DNA from: Thermoplasmata archaeon
GTDB lineage: Archaea; Thermoplasmatota; Thermoplasmata; Methanomassiliicoccales; Methanomethylophilaceae
Reading direction: 5' to 3'
Assembly: GCA_015063235.1 (NCBI GenBank)
Contig: SUSW01000030.1
Coordinates: 1-41,366, forward strand
DNA: 41,366 bases
The position numbers and the translations under genes are program-made. Shown here piece after piece: positions 32,523 to 41,366 of this stretch (positions within the stretch are counted from its first letter, which is position 1; each line of letters starts with the position of its first letter). A model generated the notes under the pieces. It had not been told where the DNA came from. It searched no databases and was given only the letters and a program-made list of their open reading frames with translations.

Positions 32523-33838
32523 TGCGGGCGGGGAACACCCCATATTTCTTATCTGTCCACGGCATGCCTAGGGACATGTCGGTTAAGGATTCGCTGTTCG
32601 GCGATGTCGTGAAAGTCAGCGGGCACATAGAATCGGAGTCCAAGGAAGTCTCCGCCAAGCTCATGGAGGATCAGAACAGGACCTGTGTCTTCGAGGACCT
32701 GAACGGCGGGAAGGCCGCAGGGAACATATTCTCCACCAGGGAGAAGATCGCCAAAGCCATGAACATCCTCAAGGACAGTATCGTCGATCACCTTCTCGAT
32801 GCGATAACCAATCCGAAACCGTACGAGATCATAGACAAACCTGCGTTCCGCCAATGCGCCGCGGATGTGGACCTCATGAAACTCCCCATCCCCAAGTACT
32901 TCCCCGAGGACGGAGGGCGCTACATCACATCCGGAGTTATCGTCGTGGATTACAAGGGGAAGAAGAACGTGTCCTTCCATAGGATGATGATAATGGATTC
33001 CAGACACATCGCTGTCAGGCTCGTTCCCAGGCATCTCTTCACCATATTCAACATGGCCAAGGAGAACAAGGAGGAGCTGAACATCTCCATATGCGTCGGA
33101 GCTCAGGCAGAGGTATTGCTTTCGGCCGCGACCTCGATGGACTTCGGAGCGGATGAATTGGAGGTGGCTTCTGCGATGTGCATCAAAGGCCACGGCACCC
33201 CTCTCAAAGTGGGAAGATGCGACAACGGGATCTGCGTGCCCGCCGATACAGATTATGTGATGGAAGGCAGGATAACGTTCGAGGAGACATCTGAAGGACC
33301 GTTCGTGGACATCACTGGAACCTACGACTTCAAAAGGCAGCAGCCCGTGATCGAGATAGACAAGATCTGGACTGTGAAGGACCCGGTTTTCCATCTCCTC
33401 CTGCCGGGAGGATACGAGCACTTCATGCTCATGGGACTCCCCAGGGAACCTATGATCCTCAAGACCGTCAGGCAAGCAGTTCCGAGGGTTAAGAACGTCC
33501 GCCTCACGGAAGGCGGATGCTGTTGGCTGAACGGGATCGTCTCCATCAAGAAGAACAAGGAGGGAGACGGCGTCAACGCCATCATGGCCGCATTCACAGG
33601 GCACCCCTCCATGAAGAACGTGATCATAGTGGATGACGACATCGACATATTCAACGACCGCGAGGTCGAATGGGCGGTAGCTACCAGGATGCAGGCCGAC
33701 AGGATCATCAAGATCCCCGGAGCGGCCGGATCGTCGCTGGACCCCAGCTCCCACGGCAAGACCACATGGAAGGTGGGATACGATGCAACCATCCCCATGG
33801 ATGCGGACAGATCTCTCTTCACGAAGATTGGTCTTTGA
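32519..33838 (+). CDS. UbiD-family decarboxylase (prenylated-FMN dependent)
   Basis: 439 residues. UbiD enzymes decarboxylate unsaturated or aromatic acids with prenylated FMN made by UbiX. Recognisable regions are LPIPKYFPEDGGRYITSGVIVV, VSFHRMMIMDSRHIAVRLVPRHL (conserved Arg), GADELEVASAM, EGPFVDITGTYD with the acidic active-site residues, and VDDDIDIFNDREVEWAVATR. In many archaea a UbiD homologue acts as anhydromevalonate-phosphate decarboxylase in isoprenoid synthesis; that role is plausible here but not shown. The ATG overlaps the upstream stop. An internal ATG at 32576 (MSVKDSLFGD) could be the real start, since the first 19 residues do not look like the family. Confidence 0.88.
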   Translation: MMRAGNTPYFLSVHGMPRDMSVKDSLFGDVVKVSGHIESESKEVSAKLMEDQNRTCVFEDLNGGKAAGNIFSTREKIAKAMNILKDSIVDHLLDAITNPKPYEIIDKPAFRQCAADVDLMKLPIPKYFPEDGGRYITSGVIVVDYKGKKNVSFHRMMIMDSRHIAVRLVPRHLFTIFNMAKENKEELNISICVGAQAEVLLSAATSMDFGADELEVASAMCIKGHGTPLKVGRCDNGICVPADTDYVMEGRITFEETSEGPFVDITGTYDFKRQQPVIEIDKIWTVKDPVFHLLLPGGYEHFMLMGLPREPMILKTVRQAVPRVKNVRLTEGGCCWLNGIVSIKKNKEGDGVNAIMAAFTGHPSMKNVIIVDDDIDIFNDREVEWAVATRMQADRIIKIPGAAGSSLDPSSHGKTTWKVGYDATIPMDADRSLFTKIGL

Positions 33839-33928
33839 ACGGTGGTCTCAATCTAAAATCCCTAGATAAAGCGTGCACGCTCTTAATACTCGTTCATGCA
33901 GTACCTCATGCGAACCATCGAACTTGGT

Positions 33929-33946
33929 TTGCATCGGGTGATGCAA
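33929..33946 (+). promoter_or_regulatory. Hairpin enclosing the ribosome-binding site of the large surface protein
   Basis: TTGCATC (33929-33935) and GATGCAA (33940-33946), loop GGGT, two bases before the ATG at 33949. The GGGTGA Shine-Dalgarno lies in the loop and 3' arm, so folding could mask it. Confidence 0.6.
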
Positions 33947-33948
33947 TA

Positions 33949-36900
33949 ATGAACAAAACCATAGCGATGATCGCGGTGATACTTACAGTATTCACCGCCT
34001 TCTTCGTGATGAACATTGATACTGAAGAATCCGACGGAGCCGCATACGTTACGGGTCCAGGGATGAAGAAATACTACACGATTGACGATGCGGACACCAC
34101 CGTCTACACCGACGAGATGCTTTCCGCCATAACCACCACAGGGAGATTCTACATCGCCAGCGAAACCATACGCGACGATGCCTTCAGGGGATGCACCAAG
34201 ATCAGCTACGTGCTGCTCAGAGTCACAACCTCCATAGGGAACAGCGCATTCGAGGGATGCACCAAACTATACGGTGTGATGTCGCAAGATAAACTCGCAT
34301 CTATAGGCAACAACGCATTCAAGGATGCCGACCATCTGATGGAGGCCTCTTTCACATCGGACCTCACAGCAATCGGCACAGGGGCGTTCCAAGGATGCAC
34401 AAGCCTTCTTGGACCTGTCCTCTTCGGCACGTCCGTGACCTCTATAGGGAACAGCACGTTCGCAGGGACCTCCATAGCGGTGGAGGATCTGAGGAACGTC
34501 ACATACATCTCCGGCACGGCCTACTCCGGCACTGATTTGAAGGCACAGATCCTAAGGGAAGGACAGACCGCAAAGGTAGCCGGAGTACAGGCTGTTTACG
34601 TAAGGGACTTCGATATCCAGAAGCTAGTTACCATTTCGGATAATTCAGGCTATACGCTGAAGATCCGCGTGGATGATAGCATCTCCCTGATGAGCAGGAT
34701 GTCAGGGGACGTGTCCGCGTTCAACTCCGAAGGGGAGACGTGGGTAGGGACGGATCACTACTGCAACATCTTCCTCGACGGGACGGACCTGCACCTCGAA
34801 CTGCTGAAGTACAGGATACACTTCGAGGATTATCTGGGGATGAACGATGTAGTGCACATAAGCGGGGACGGGACCTATACCATGCCCGTCCCTACTGTCG
34901 GGGCATCCATTTTCAAGGGATGGAGGATCAACGGATTCTCCGGATACGTAACACAGCTCACGGAGAGCGACTTCCAGAGCGCAGGGATGCTCATCGAACC
35001 CGCGGCGGAGTTCGAACAGCTCACGGTGACCTTCGACCATTCCGCAGTGTCCTCCTCTCCGGGTTATGCGGGGTTGACCCCGTCCATGACATTCTCGATA
35101 AACGGCACATATCCTTCTCTATCGAATATCACGGGATACACCTTCTCTGGATGGAAGGTGGGCAATGCATTCTACAGCGCAGGATCCAAGATCACCAACC
35201 TCTCTAACCACACTGCCAAGAGCGTGTGGAATGCGGAGATGCTCACACTGACCCTCGTCCATGCAGATAAGAGCACTACGGCACAGCAGATCGAGGCAGG
35301 CTCCACCGTTTACCTTTCCAGCCTCGTGACATCGGAACCCGATTCCAAGAGGTTCATCGGATGGAGCACTGCTGAGAACGGTTCCGTCCTCATATCGGAC
35401 CCGGTCATGGATTCGGATAAGATGCTGTACGCAGTATTCTCGGACAGAACGGTTTACACGGTGAGATTCCTGGACGGCTCCACCGTGCTTGATACGCAAT
35501 CGGGATACGAAGGGAGGAATGTGGTGTTGGACATGGATGATCCGTCTGCCGAAGGAAAGGTGTTCGTGAAATGGATGCTTGGAGACACCGAAGTGGAGAG
35601 AGGCGATTCGATTCTCCTTGAGGGGGATGCCGATATCGTCTCCGTATGGAATACAATCACACTGAACATTACATACCACATAAACAGCAACGAGATCAGG
35701 ACATACAGCTACGGAGAGGAAGCAGCAATAGAATGCGATACAGGAACGATGTTGGGATACACATTAGCAGGATGGTCCACAACAGAGAACGGACCTGTGA
35801 CACACACCGTCGGAGACATCATCTCCGTTAAGGCCAATTTGGACCTGTACCCCTGCTGGGTGAGCAACGGGAAGTATGTCGTCACACTCCATGACTACAT
35901 GGGAAGATCCTCGCAGACCGAGACGGAACCCAATGCTTCTTATACCATACCGAACCCGACGCAGCGCGAAGGGAAGACGTTCTCCGGATGGAGCGTCACA
36001 TCGAGAGGCGATGTCGCATACCAGTCGAGTAACACTTTCACAGTCACGGATAACACCGACCTTTACGAGGTATGGACGGACATCATGCACTGCACGGTCA
36101 CCATGCACCGCTCGGACTCCTCAATGGATACGAGCATCGTAGTCTCCGGAACCGATTTCACCATCCCTGCAGTCGCTTCTAGAGAGGCCTATGATTTCAA
36201 AGGATGGGCCGTCTCTCCGAACGGGAATGCAGTCTACAGGGACGGCGAATCCATCAGGATAACAGCTGATGCCGACCTATATGAGGTATGGACGGAGAAG
36301 GCCAAGTTCACGGTCACCGTGCACTCCGAACCGGCTGTCACCGAGACGGCGTACGCAGGACAATCCATCACAGTTTCCCTGCCGTCGATGTCCAGGACAG
36401 GTTACGATCTGGCAGGTTGGAGCACTTCATCCGAATCGTCATCTGCACAGTACGGTCCGCAATCGGATGCCACGGCCACTTCCACCACGGATTTCTATCC
36501 GGTATGGATCGCCAAATCAATCTGCACTGTGAAAGTGCATATGACAGGTTCCGAGACCTCTGATTACACGGTCTACGAAGGGGAATCTGTCACACTCCCG
36601 GCATCCATGGGCAGATCGGACGGAAGGACGCATGAGGGATGGACGGCCAACAGCGACGGAACAGGAAAGTTCTACACCGCCGGATCCACATTCTACCCTT
36701 CCGGTTCCCTGGAGCTTTACGCTTACTGGTCCGAGCCGGAGATGGCCAAGCTGTATCTGAAGGACGGTAACACGAATCTGTCCGTGATTAACATCCAGAA
36801 GGGCGGATCGTTCGACCTGTCGGAATACGCTGCTGAAAAGGAAGGATATATCCTGAAAGGATGGTCCAAGAACAGGACGTCCACATCTCTCGCATACAAT

Positions 36901-37386
36901 ACCGATGCGAAGATAACCGTATCGAACGATACGACCATCTACGCCGTATGGGAGAAGCTGATCTCCGTGAAATTCATCGACGGTGATTCCGTAAGGGTCG
37001 TGTACGCTCAGAAGGATTCGCAGGTGGAGCTTCCCGTCCTTTCGAAGGACGGATATGAGTTCCGCGGATGGACACTGAAAGGTTCGGAAACGATATTGGA
37101 ATCCCTTACGGCAACGCAGGATACGGAACTGTCCTCCTCGTGGAAATCGGCGGAGCCCCCTGTGATCCAGGAGCCACCGGTGACAGAGACGGAGCCGGCT
37201 GCGGAAGAACCCGAAGATGAAACACCGGAAATACCTGCGGAAGACGGGCCCGCTAAGACCGAACCCGTTGCGGATACGTCCTCATCCGGAGGAGGTTCCG
37301 GAATCACCGTCGGAGCGGTGGCGGCAGGAGCGGCCATAGCCATCATCTCAACGGTACTGATAGTGTTCCAGATAAGACGCGCCTAA
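33949..37386 (+). CDS. Large LRR/InlB-repeat surface protein with C-terminal anchor
   Basis: 1145 residues from the ATG at 33949; the frame is open further upstream but that part overlaps ubiD and lacks a signal peptide. A signal peptide (IAMIAVILTVFTAFFVM) is followed by a short BspA-type LRR array (about 60-190: DAFRGCTK, GNSAFEGCTKL, GNNAFKDADHL, GTGAFQGCTSL). Then come about eleven InlB/flg_new repeats (300-1080), each with a central GW and closing VW. A Pro/Glu-rich stalk (EPPVTETEPAAEEPEDETPE region) leads to a C-terminal helix ITVGAVAAGAAIAIISTVLIV ending RRA. It combines in one chain the two modules that the element encodes separately at 1371 and 6250. Confidence 0.9.
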   Translation: MNKTIAMIAVILTVFTAFFVMNIDTEESDGAAYVTGPGMKKYYTIDDADTTVYTDEMLSAITTTGRFYIASETIRDDAFRGCTKISYVLLRVTTSIGNSAFEGCTKLYGVMSQDKLASIGNNAFKDADHLMEASFTSDLTAIGTGAFQGCTSLLGPVLFGTSVTSIGNSTFAGTSIAVEDLRNVTYISGTAYSGTDLKAQILREGQTAKVAGVQAVYVRDFDIQKLVTISDNSGYTLKIRVDDSISLMSRMSGDVSAFNSEGETWVGTDHYCNIFLDGTDLHLELLKYRIHFEDYLGMNDVVHISGDGTYTMPVPTVGASIFKGWRINGFSGYVTQLTESDFQSAGMLIEPAAEFEQLTVTFDHSAVSSSPGYAGLTPSMTFSINGTYPSLSNITGYTFSGWKVGNAFYSAGSKITNLSNHTAKSVWNAEMLTLTLVHADKSTTAQQIEAGSTVYLSSLVTSEPDSKRFIGWSTAENGSVLISDPVMDSDKMLYAVFSDRTVYTVRFLDGSTVLDTQSGYEGRNVVLDMDDPSAEGKVFVKWMLGDTEVERGDSILLEGDADIVSVWNTITLNITYHINSNEIRTYSYGEEAAIECDTGTMLGYTLAGWSTTENGPVTHTVGDIISVKANLDLYPCWVSNGKYVVTLHDYMGRSSQTETEPNASYTIPNPTQREGKTFSGWSVTSRGDVAYQSSNTFTVTDNTDLYEVWTDIMHCTVTMHRSDSSMDTSIVVSGTDFTIPAVASREAYDFKGWAVSPNGNAVYRDGESIRITADADLYEVWTEKAKFTVTVHSEPAVTETAYAGQSITVSLPSMSRTGYDLAGWSTSSESSSAQYGPQSDATATSTTDFYPVWIAKSICTVKVHMTGSETSDYTVYEGESVTLPASMGRSDGRTHEGWTANSDGTGKFYTAGSTFYPSGSLELYAYWSEPEMAKLYLKDGNTNLSVINIQKGGSFDLSEYAAEKEGYILKGWSKNRTSTSLAYNTDAKITVSNDTTIYAVWEKLISVKFIDGDSVRVVYAQKDSQVELPVLSKDGYEFRGWTLKGSETILESLTATQDTELSSSWKSAEPPVIQEPPVTETEPAAEEPEDETPEIPAEDGPAKTEPVADTSSSGGGSGITVGAVAAGAAIAIISTVLIVFQIRRA

Positions 37387-37394
37387 ACATAATT

Positions 37395-37417
37395 GCGGCT
37401 CCCGTCAATGGGGCCGC
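37395..37417 (+). terminator. Terminator after the surface protein gene
   Basis: GCGGCTCC (37395-37402) pairs with GGGGCCGC (37410-37417) including one G-U; TACCTTTATCC follows. Confidence 0.65.
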
Positions 37418-37525
37418 TACCTTTATCCTGCCAGAACAGAGGAACGTATCGGGATCGTCCAGAGCAGCGAACTGCACTGTCTGTAAAGATATATAGGAAC
37501 AAGACTCTGGGGAAGCCTGGTCAAC

Positions 37526-39457
37526 ATGGCAGCTATCAGATTGGGAAAGAACCATCTCAGATGGTGTTACGAATGCAACCTCCCCATATTGGAGAAGGAG
37601 GAATGCCCGGTCTGCGGCTCGCCTACCAAAGAGGTAGTCCTGACTCCCCCCGGAGATTCAAGACCCGCCTTCCAGCACGACATCGATCTTCTCAGAGAGA
37701 CACTGGACAGGGACTACGGTCCTGGTGCAGGAAAGGCCGTCATACCTGACAACCACATCGTTATACTCAGCAAAGCACCGTCCCTCGACAGGATGGACGA
37801 GGTCGTTATAGATGGTGAGGTGATCGCATCCTTCAGATATGACATGGGCTCCGGCTGGAAGTTCGTGGCGAGGATGCAGGGGGCCTACCGCATAGGAAAA
37901 TGCTATTCCAAAGGATTCGTCGTGTGCCATCCGGATGCTGTGAAGTTCGTTCAGGAGAGCAAGAACCTGATGGCCCCCGGCGTTGTGGATGCGGATCCCG
38001 ACATCAAGTTCGGCGATGAAATAATAATCGTCACCCCCGACAGACAGATCGTCGCCACGGGAATGGCCAAGATGACCGGCCCGGAGATGGTAGAATCCAC
38101 GAAAGGAGTGGCAGTCAGGACAAGATGGTACAGGCCGGAAGAATTCAACGACCTGACCGACAAGGAGAATTCATGGGATTCCGCCGTGAAGGCGAACGAA
38201 TCCGTCATCAAGAGGAGGGTCGACGAGGCCACCTCGTTCATAAAGAAGACGATCGAGAAGAACAAGCTCCCGGCGATAGTGTCGTTCTCGGGAGGGAAGG
38301 ACAGCCTTGCATCGTTGCTGCTGACGCTGGATGCGGGACTGAAGCTCCCCATCCTGTTCGTGGACACAGGTCTCGAGTTCGATGAGACCGTAGCTCATGT
38401 CCATGATGTATGCCAGAGGCACGGGCTGCAGCTGATCGAGGAGAAGGCGCCCACAGATGCGTTCTTCGGGAACCTGGTCTACTTCGGCCCGCCCGCCAAG
38501 GATTACAGATGGTGCTGCAAGACCAACAAGCTCGGCCCTACCGTAGGCGCCATCAACAAGCACTTCCCCGACGGGGTGCTTTCTTTCATAGGGCAGAGGA
38601 AGTACGAGTCCGAGCAGAGGAACTCCAAACCGCGTGTGTGGAGGAACCCCTGGACGCCCGGACAGGTAGGTGCCTCGCCTATCCAGAACTGGTGCGCCAT
38701 GCACGTCTGGATGTACATCTTCTACAAGCAGGAGCCGTACAACGTTTGGTACACCCGCGGACTGGACAGGATCGGATGCTTCCTGTGCCCCGCATCCGAC
38801 CTCGCGGAGTTCGACATCGTATCCGGAGGGAGCAGCAGATGGGGCCAGTGGAACGATTATCTGGAGAAATACATGGAGGAGCGCGGACTCCCGAAGGAGT
38901 GGAAGGAATACGGACTCTGGAGATGGAAGTCAGCTCCCAAATCTATCAAGGAAGAGGTGCAGAGAGTGTCAGGTAAGGATGTCTCCGAATTGACGAAGCA
39001 GACCAAGGCTCCTGAGAAGGGGCCGATAACGATCAAGGTGCAGGACGGGTACTCCCCGTGCGTGGTCGGATACAGCATCGAAGCGGCACTTTCCAGGCCG
39101 ATAGATCTGGAGAAGGTCAGACCCTTCGCCCATGCGATAACATGGATAGTACCTGACAAGATCGAGGGCGACTACCTGGAGATGGGAGGAGCCACACTCT
39201 ACGCCGAGGGATCCATAATCAGCAAATCCGGATCGGAACTGGATGCGAGGAGGACCATCGACCATGTGTTCCAGCTCATCATGCGTGCGGAGCAGTGCGT
39301 GGGATGCGGATTGTGCGCTGCGAGATGCAGGCCCGGAGCCCTATACATGGAGGACGGTAAGGTACACATCCATGAGGACGAATGTATATTCTGCAGGGAG
39401 TGCTTCGGCCCCTGCCCGTCCGTGAACTTCGCCAGAGGCGAAGAGTTCGAACAGTGA
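37526..39457 (+). CDS. Zinc ribbon-PUA-PAPS reductase-like-ferredoxin fusion protein
   Basis: 643 residues with four modules: a zinc ribbon (CYEC near 14 and CPVCG near 27), a PUA-like RNA-binding domain (about 130-205, IKFGDEIIIVTPDRQIVATGMAKM), a PP-loop ATPase/PAPS reductase (CysH) domain with SGGKDS at 255-260 and the cysteines RWCCKTNKL and GCFLCPAS, and a C-terminal ferredoxin with CVGCGLCAARCRP and CIFCRECFGPCP. CysH relatives act in sulfate assimilation, but the PUA domain points to RNA, so tRNA or rRNA sulfur modification is a reasonable alternative. An AGATATATAGG TATA box lies about 33 nt upstream. The AMP phosphorylase gene follows in the same unit. Confidence 0.88.
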   Translation: MAAIRLGKNHLRWCYECNLPILEKEECPVCGSPTKEVVLTPPGDSRPAFQHDIDLLRETLDRDYGPGAGKAVIPDNHIVILSKAPSLDRMDEVVIDGEVIASFRYDMGSGWKFVARMQGAYRIGKCYSKGFVVCHPDAVKFVQESKNLMAPGVVDADPDIKFGDEIIIVTPDRQIVATGMAKMTGPEMVESTKGVAVRTRWYRPEEFNDLTDKENSWDSAVKANESVIKRRVDEATSFIKKTIEKNKLPAIVSFSGGKDSLASLLLTLDAGLKLPILFVDTGLEFDETVAHVHDVCQRHGLQLIEEKAPTDAFFGNLVYFGPPAKDYRWCCKTNKLGPTVGAINKHFPDGVLSFIGQRKYESEQRNSKPRVWRNPWTPGQVGASPIQNWCAMHVWMYIFYKQEPYNVWYTRGLDRIGCFLCPASDLAEFDIVSGGSSRWGQWNDYLEKYMEERGLPKEWKEYGLWRWKSAPKSIKEEVQRVSGKDVSELTKQTKAPEKGPITIKVQDGYSPCVVGYSIEAALSRPIDLEKVRPFAHAITWIVPDKIEGDYLEMGGATLYAEGSIISKSGSELDARRTIDHVFQLIMRAEQCVGCGLCAARCRPGALYMEDGKVHIHEDECIFCRECFGPCPSVNFARGEEFEQ

Positions 39458-39461
39458 TAGG

Positions 39462-41018
39462 ATGAAGCTCCAGGCAAGACAGGCCGACATCGTCACCTCG
39501 GGACCGATCGCGCTGCTGAACAGCAACGACTGCCTTAAGCTGGGTGTCGGCGAGAACGACCGCATCCGCGTCACCGGGAAGGATTCAGCGGTATGCACCG
39601 TCATCATAACGGACAGATACATCCCTGAAGGCCTGATCGCACTGACGGAGCAGACGATGAACAAATGCGGTTCAAAGGACCGCGAGGATGTGGAGGTAGC
39701 CTACTCCCCCATGCCCGAATCCGTCAGGTCGATACGCTCCAAGATAAACGGCGGGACCCTCTCCAAGAAGGAGATGGATGCCATCGTATCGGACATAATG
39801 CAGGGTAACCTCTCCGAGATGGAGATAATTGCTTTCGTCTCGGCGTTCAACGTAAACAACTCCGACCTCACGGAGATAGCGTATCTGACCAGGTCCATGG
39901 CGGCCACCGGGAAGATGGTAGATCTCGGCGTGAGGCCTATATTCGACTTCCACAGCCTCGGAGGCGTGCCTGGGAATAAGATCACTCCGACAGTGGTATC
40001 CATAGTCGCGTCGGAAGGGCTGGTCATTCCCAAACTCTCCTCCCGTGCGGTCAGCAGCGCCTGCGGCACATCCGACTATGTAGATACGTTCTGCGATGTG
40101 GAGATGGATACTCGTAAGCTCGTGGACACCATATCGGAGTGCAATGGCGTTTTCGCCTGCGGGAACAAGGATTATGCTCCAGTGGGCAGCCTGATAATAA
40201 AGGCGGAGAACCCGATGGGCATCGACCCCAGACCGATGATGATGGCCTCCATAATGAGCAAGAAGGTCGTCATCGGTACCACACATCTCCTCATCGACAT
40301 CCCGATGGGCGAAGGTTCCAAGATACCCGATATCAAATCCGCAAGACAGTTCGCGAAGGACCTGATTGATCTGGGTTCCATCCTGGGCATGCATGTTGAA
40401 TGCGCGGTGTCCTGCGCGGACCAGCCCATCGGACGCATGATCGGACCTGTGCTCGAGGCCAAGGAATGCATAGGCATCCTGGAAGGCCACGGCGGCGACC
40501 CGTCCGTGGTTGACAAGGCATGCGGCATGGCCGGGATCATACTTGAGATGGCAGGAGAGAAGGACGGCTATGCGAGGGCGGTTGAGATACTTCGCTCAGG
40601 CAGAGCCCATAAGAAGTTCTTGGAGATCGTCAGGGCACAGAACGGCAGTCCCGTTCTGAAATCCACAGACCTTCTGCCCGGACAGTTCGTAAAGGACATC
40701 CATGCCAAGAGGTCGGGCTACGTTCAGTATGTGGATAACGCCTGCATGGTCGCCATCGCCAAGGGGGCAGGGGCTCCCAAGGACATCGGTGCGGGGATAG
40801 AGCTCCTGCACAAGAGAGGAGACTATGTGGAAGAAGGCGAGGTGCTTTTCAAGATATACGCCGACAACCAGAGCAAACTGGACCGCGCCATAGAATCCGC
40901 AAGGTCCAGACGCCCTATGCTGGTTAAGGATGCCGAGGTCAAGGCCGAGAAGGACATGATCCTCGAGAGGATCCCTTCAAAGGAGATGCTCGATCTCATA
41001 AGGTTCAGGAATCTCTGA
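39462..41018 (+). CDS. deoA: AMP phosphorylase
   Basis: 518 residues, near the archaeal length of about 503 and longer than bacterial thymidine phosphorylase. It phosphorolyses AMP (and other NMPs) to ribose 1,5-bisphosphate and base, the first step of the archaeal nucleotide-salvage route that leads through ribose-1,5-bisphosphate isomerase and form III RuBisCO. The archaeal N-terminal domain (1-85) precedes the phosphorylase core with LTRSMAATGKMVDLG, FDFHSLGGVPGNKITPTVVSIVA, KLSSRAVSSACGTSDYVDT and HKRGDYVEEGEVLFKIYAD near the end. The partner genes are not in the window. It starts 4 nt after the preceding stop. Confidence 0.93.
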   Translation: MKLQARQADIVTSGPIALLNSNDCLKLGVGENDRIRVTGKDSAVCTVIITDRYIPEGLIALTEQTMNKCGSKDREDVEVAYSPMPESVRSIRSKINGGTLSKKEMDAIVSDIMQGNLSEMEIIAFVSAFNVNNSDLTEIAYLTRSMAATGKMVDLGVRPIFDFHSLGGVPGNKITPTVVSIVASEGLVIPKLSSRAVSSACGTSDYVDTFCDVEMDTRKLVDTISECNGVFACGNKDYAPVGSLIIKAENPMGIDPRPMMMASIMSKKVVIGTTHLLIDIPMGEGSKIPDIKSARQFAKDLIDLGSILGMHVECAVSCADQPIGRMIGPVLEAKECIGILEGHGGDPSVVDKACGMAGIILEMAGEKDGYARAVEILRSGRAHKKFLEIVRAQNGSPVLKSTDLLPGQFVKDIHAKRSGYVQYVDNACMVAIAKGAGAPKDIGAGIELLHKRGDYVEEGEVLFKIYADNQSKLDRAIESARSRRPMLVKDAEVKAEKDMILERIPSKEMLDLIRFRNL

Positions 41019-41104
41019 TAAGCGCGATGCCGGAATCGTTGCTCAACTTTTGTCCGTTTCAGTGTCCCGTATCGGGTAGCCAGCAATACAGAATGGTCGA
41101 TAAT

Positions 41105-41116
41105 CTAAAGATAAGA
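41105..41116 (+). promoter_or_regulatory. Probable promoter of the last gene
   Basis: AGATATATACTG-type TATA sequence (about 41115-41127 by context, within ATAAGAGATATATACTGAC) lies some 45 nt before the ATG at 41168, leaving a short leader that contains GTAGGAGTG. Positions of the box are approximate. Confidence 0.4.
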
Positions 41117-41167
41117 GATATATACTGACATTTCGGTCAAACCTTATAGACTGTAGGAGTGTACGGT

Positions 41168-41366
41168 ATGACCAACATTTCACTGGTAGAAACAGGATTG
41201 AGACACTCGCCTGGCATCAAGGCGATGGCTGTCCTCATAGTGCTCGCTCTTTCATTCGCAACATTCGCCCTTTGTATCGGAAATTCTCCGGATGCGGATG
41301 GATATGATGTTAAAGTGAACACCTGGGGCGAGCTTAAAGATGCGTTGGTGAACAGCGAGGTAGGCT
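41168..41366 (+). CDS. N-terminal part of a secreted/surface protein, partial
   Basis: 66 codons are visible before the window ends in frame. After a polar start (MTNISLVETGLRHSPGI) comes a signal-peptide core AMAVLIVLALSFATFALCI, then a mature segment with VNTWGELKDALVNSEVG. The pattern T-W-x-E-L-x-x-A-L is common at the start of parallel beta-helix, adhesin-like proteins of methanogens, so another surface adhesin is likely but not proven. TAGGAG about 14 nt upstream may be the ribosome-binding site. Confidence 0.65.
   Translation, partial: MTNISLVETGLRHSPGIKAMAVLIVLALSFATFALCIGNSPDADGYDVKVNTWGELKDALVNSEVG

Noticed and set aside
32549-33754. 401-codon open frame antisense to the UbiD-family gene
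   Set aside because: Shadow of a conserved gene; the His/Asp/Val-rich translation is typical of antisense frames.
33670-33948. N-terminal extension of the surface protein at 33949
   Set aside because: The open frame overlaps the UbiD-family gene in another frame, and the signal peptide begins at the ATG 33949.

Overview
The window reads as a methanogenic archaeon, most likely a Methanomassiliicoccales member (host-associated Methanomethylophilaceae type). This is inferred from a corrinoid methyltransferase cassette with a RamA-type activator, archaeal-type flavin genes (RibL, RibC), an archaeal GluRS, AMP phosphorylase, an A-type flavoprotein, TATA boxes about 26 nt ahead of start codons (leaderless mRNAs), and very large BspA/InlB-repeat surface proteins of the kind seen in gut-associated archaea. 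No rRNA, tRNA or CRISPR was recognised.

Left part (1-13.8 kb). After the end of a membrane-anchored protein there is one long minus-strand operon: two TasA/SipW-substrate-like proteins, an InlB-repeat protein with a C-terminal anchor, a 1625-aa BspA-type leucine-rich-repeat protein, a SipW/ER-type signal peptidase and a small membrane protein. A tyrosine recombinase lies just upstream. The whole block is flanked by a 117-bp direct repeat (552-668 and 12413-12529, about 96% identical). The right copy is the 5' end (leader, start and signal peptide) of an MscS-like channel gene and the left copy is an orphan of it. I read this as an 11.9-kb integrative element inserted at the 5' end of the MscS gene and carrying a cell-surface fibre/adhesin cargo.

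Middle (13.8-24.2 kb). Housekeeping and redox genes: a DUF308 membrane protein; a structured, duplicated 101-bp RNA-like unit (14526 and 14866); an EFR1-type flavodoxin-ferredoxin protein with an orphan partner; FprA; a zinc-ribbon/TPR-like protein; MntP; a double zinc-ribbon HTH protein; the riboflavin/FAD operon ribB-ribL-ribC-ribH; a serine hydroxymethyltransferase; and a DtxR-FeoA metalloregulator with a probable autoregulatory operator.

Right part (24.2-41.4 kb). A methyl-transfer operon (UroD-fold zinc methyltransferase, MtaC-like corrinoid protein, RamA-like reductive activator) whose substrate is not evident; GluRS; a TerB-like protein; two membrane proteins coupled to a UbiD-family decarboxylase; a second large LRR/InlB-repeat surface protein; a PUA-PAPS-reductase-ferredoxin fusion; AMP phosphorylase; and the start of another secreted protein. 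An inverted repeat, TGGAT-N5-ATCCA, occurs before three separate transcription units (zinc-ribbon HTH gene, methyltransferase operon, TerB-like gene) and may be a shared operator.
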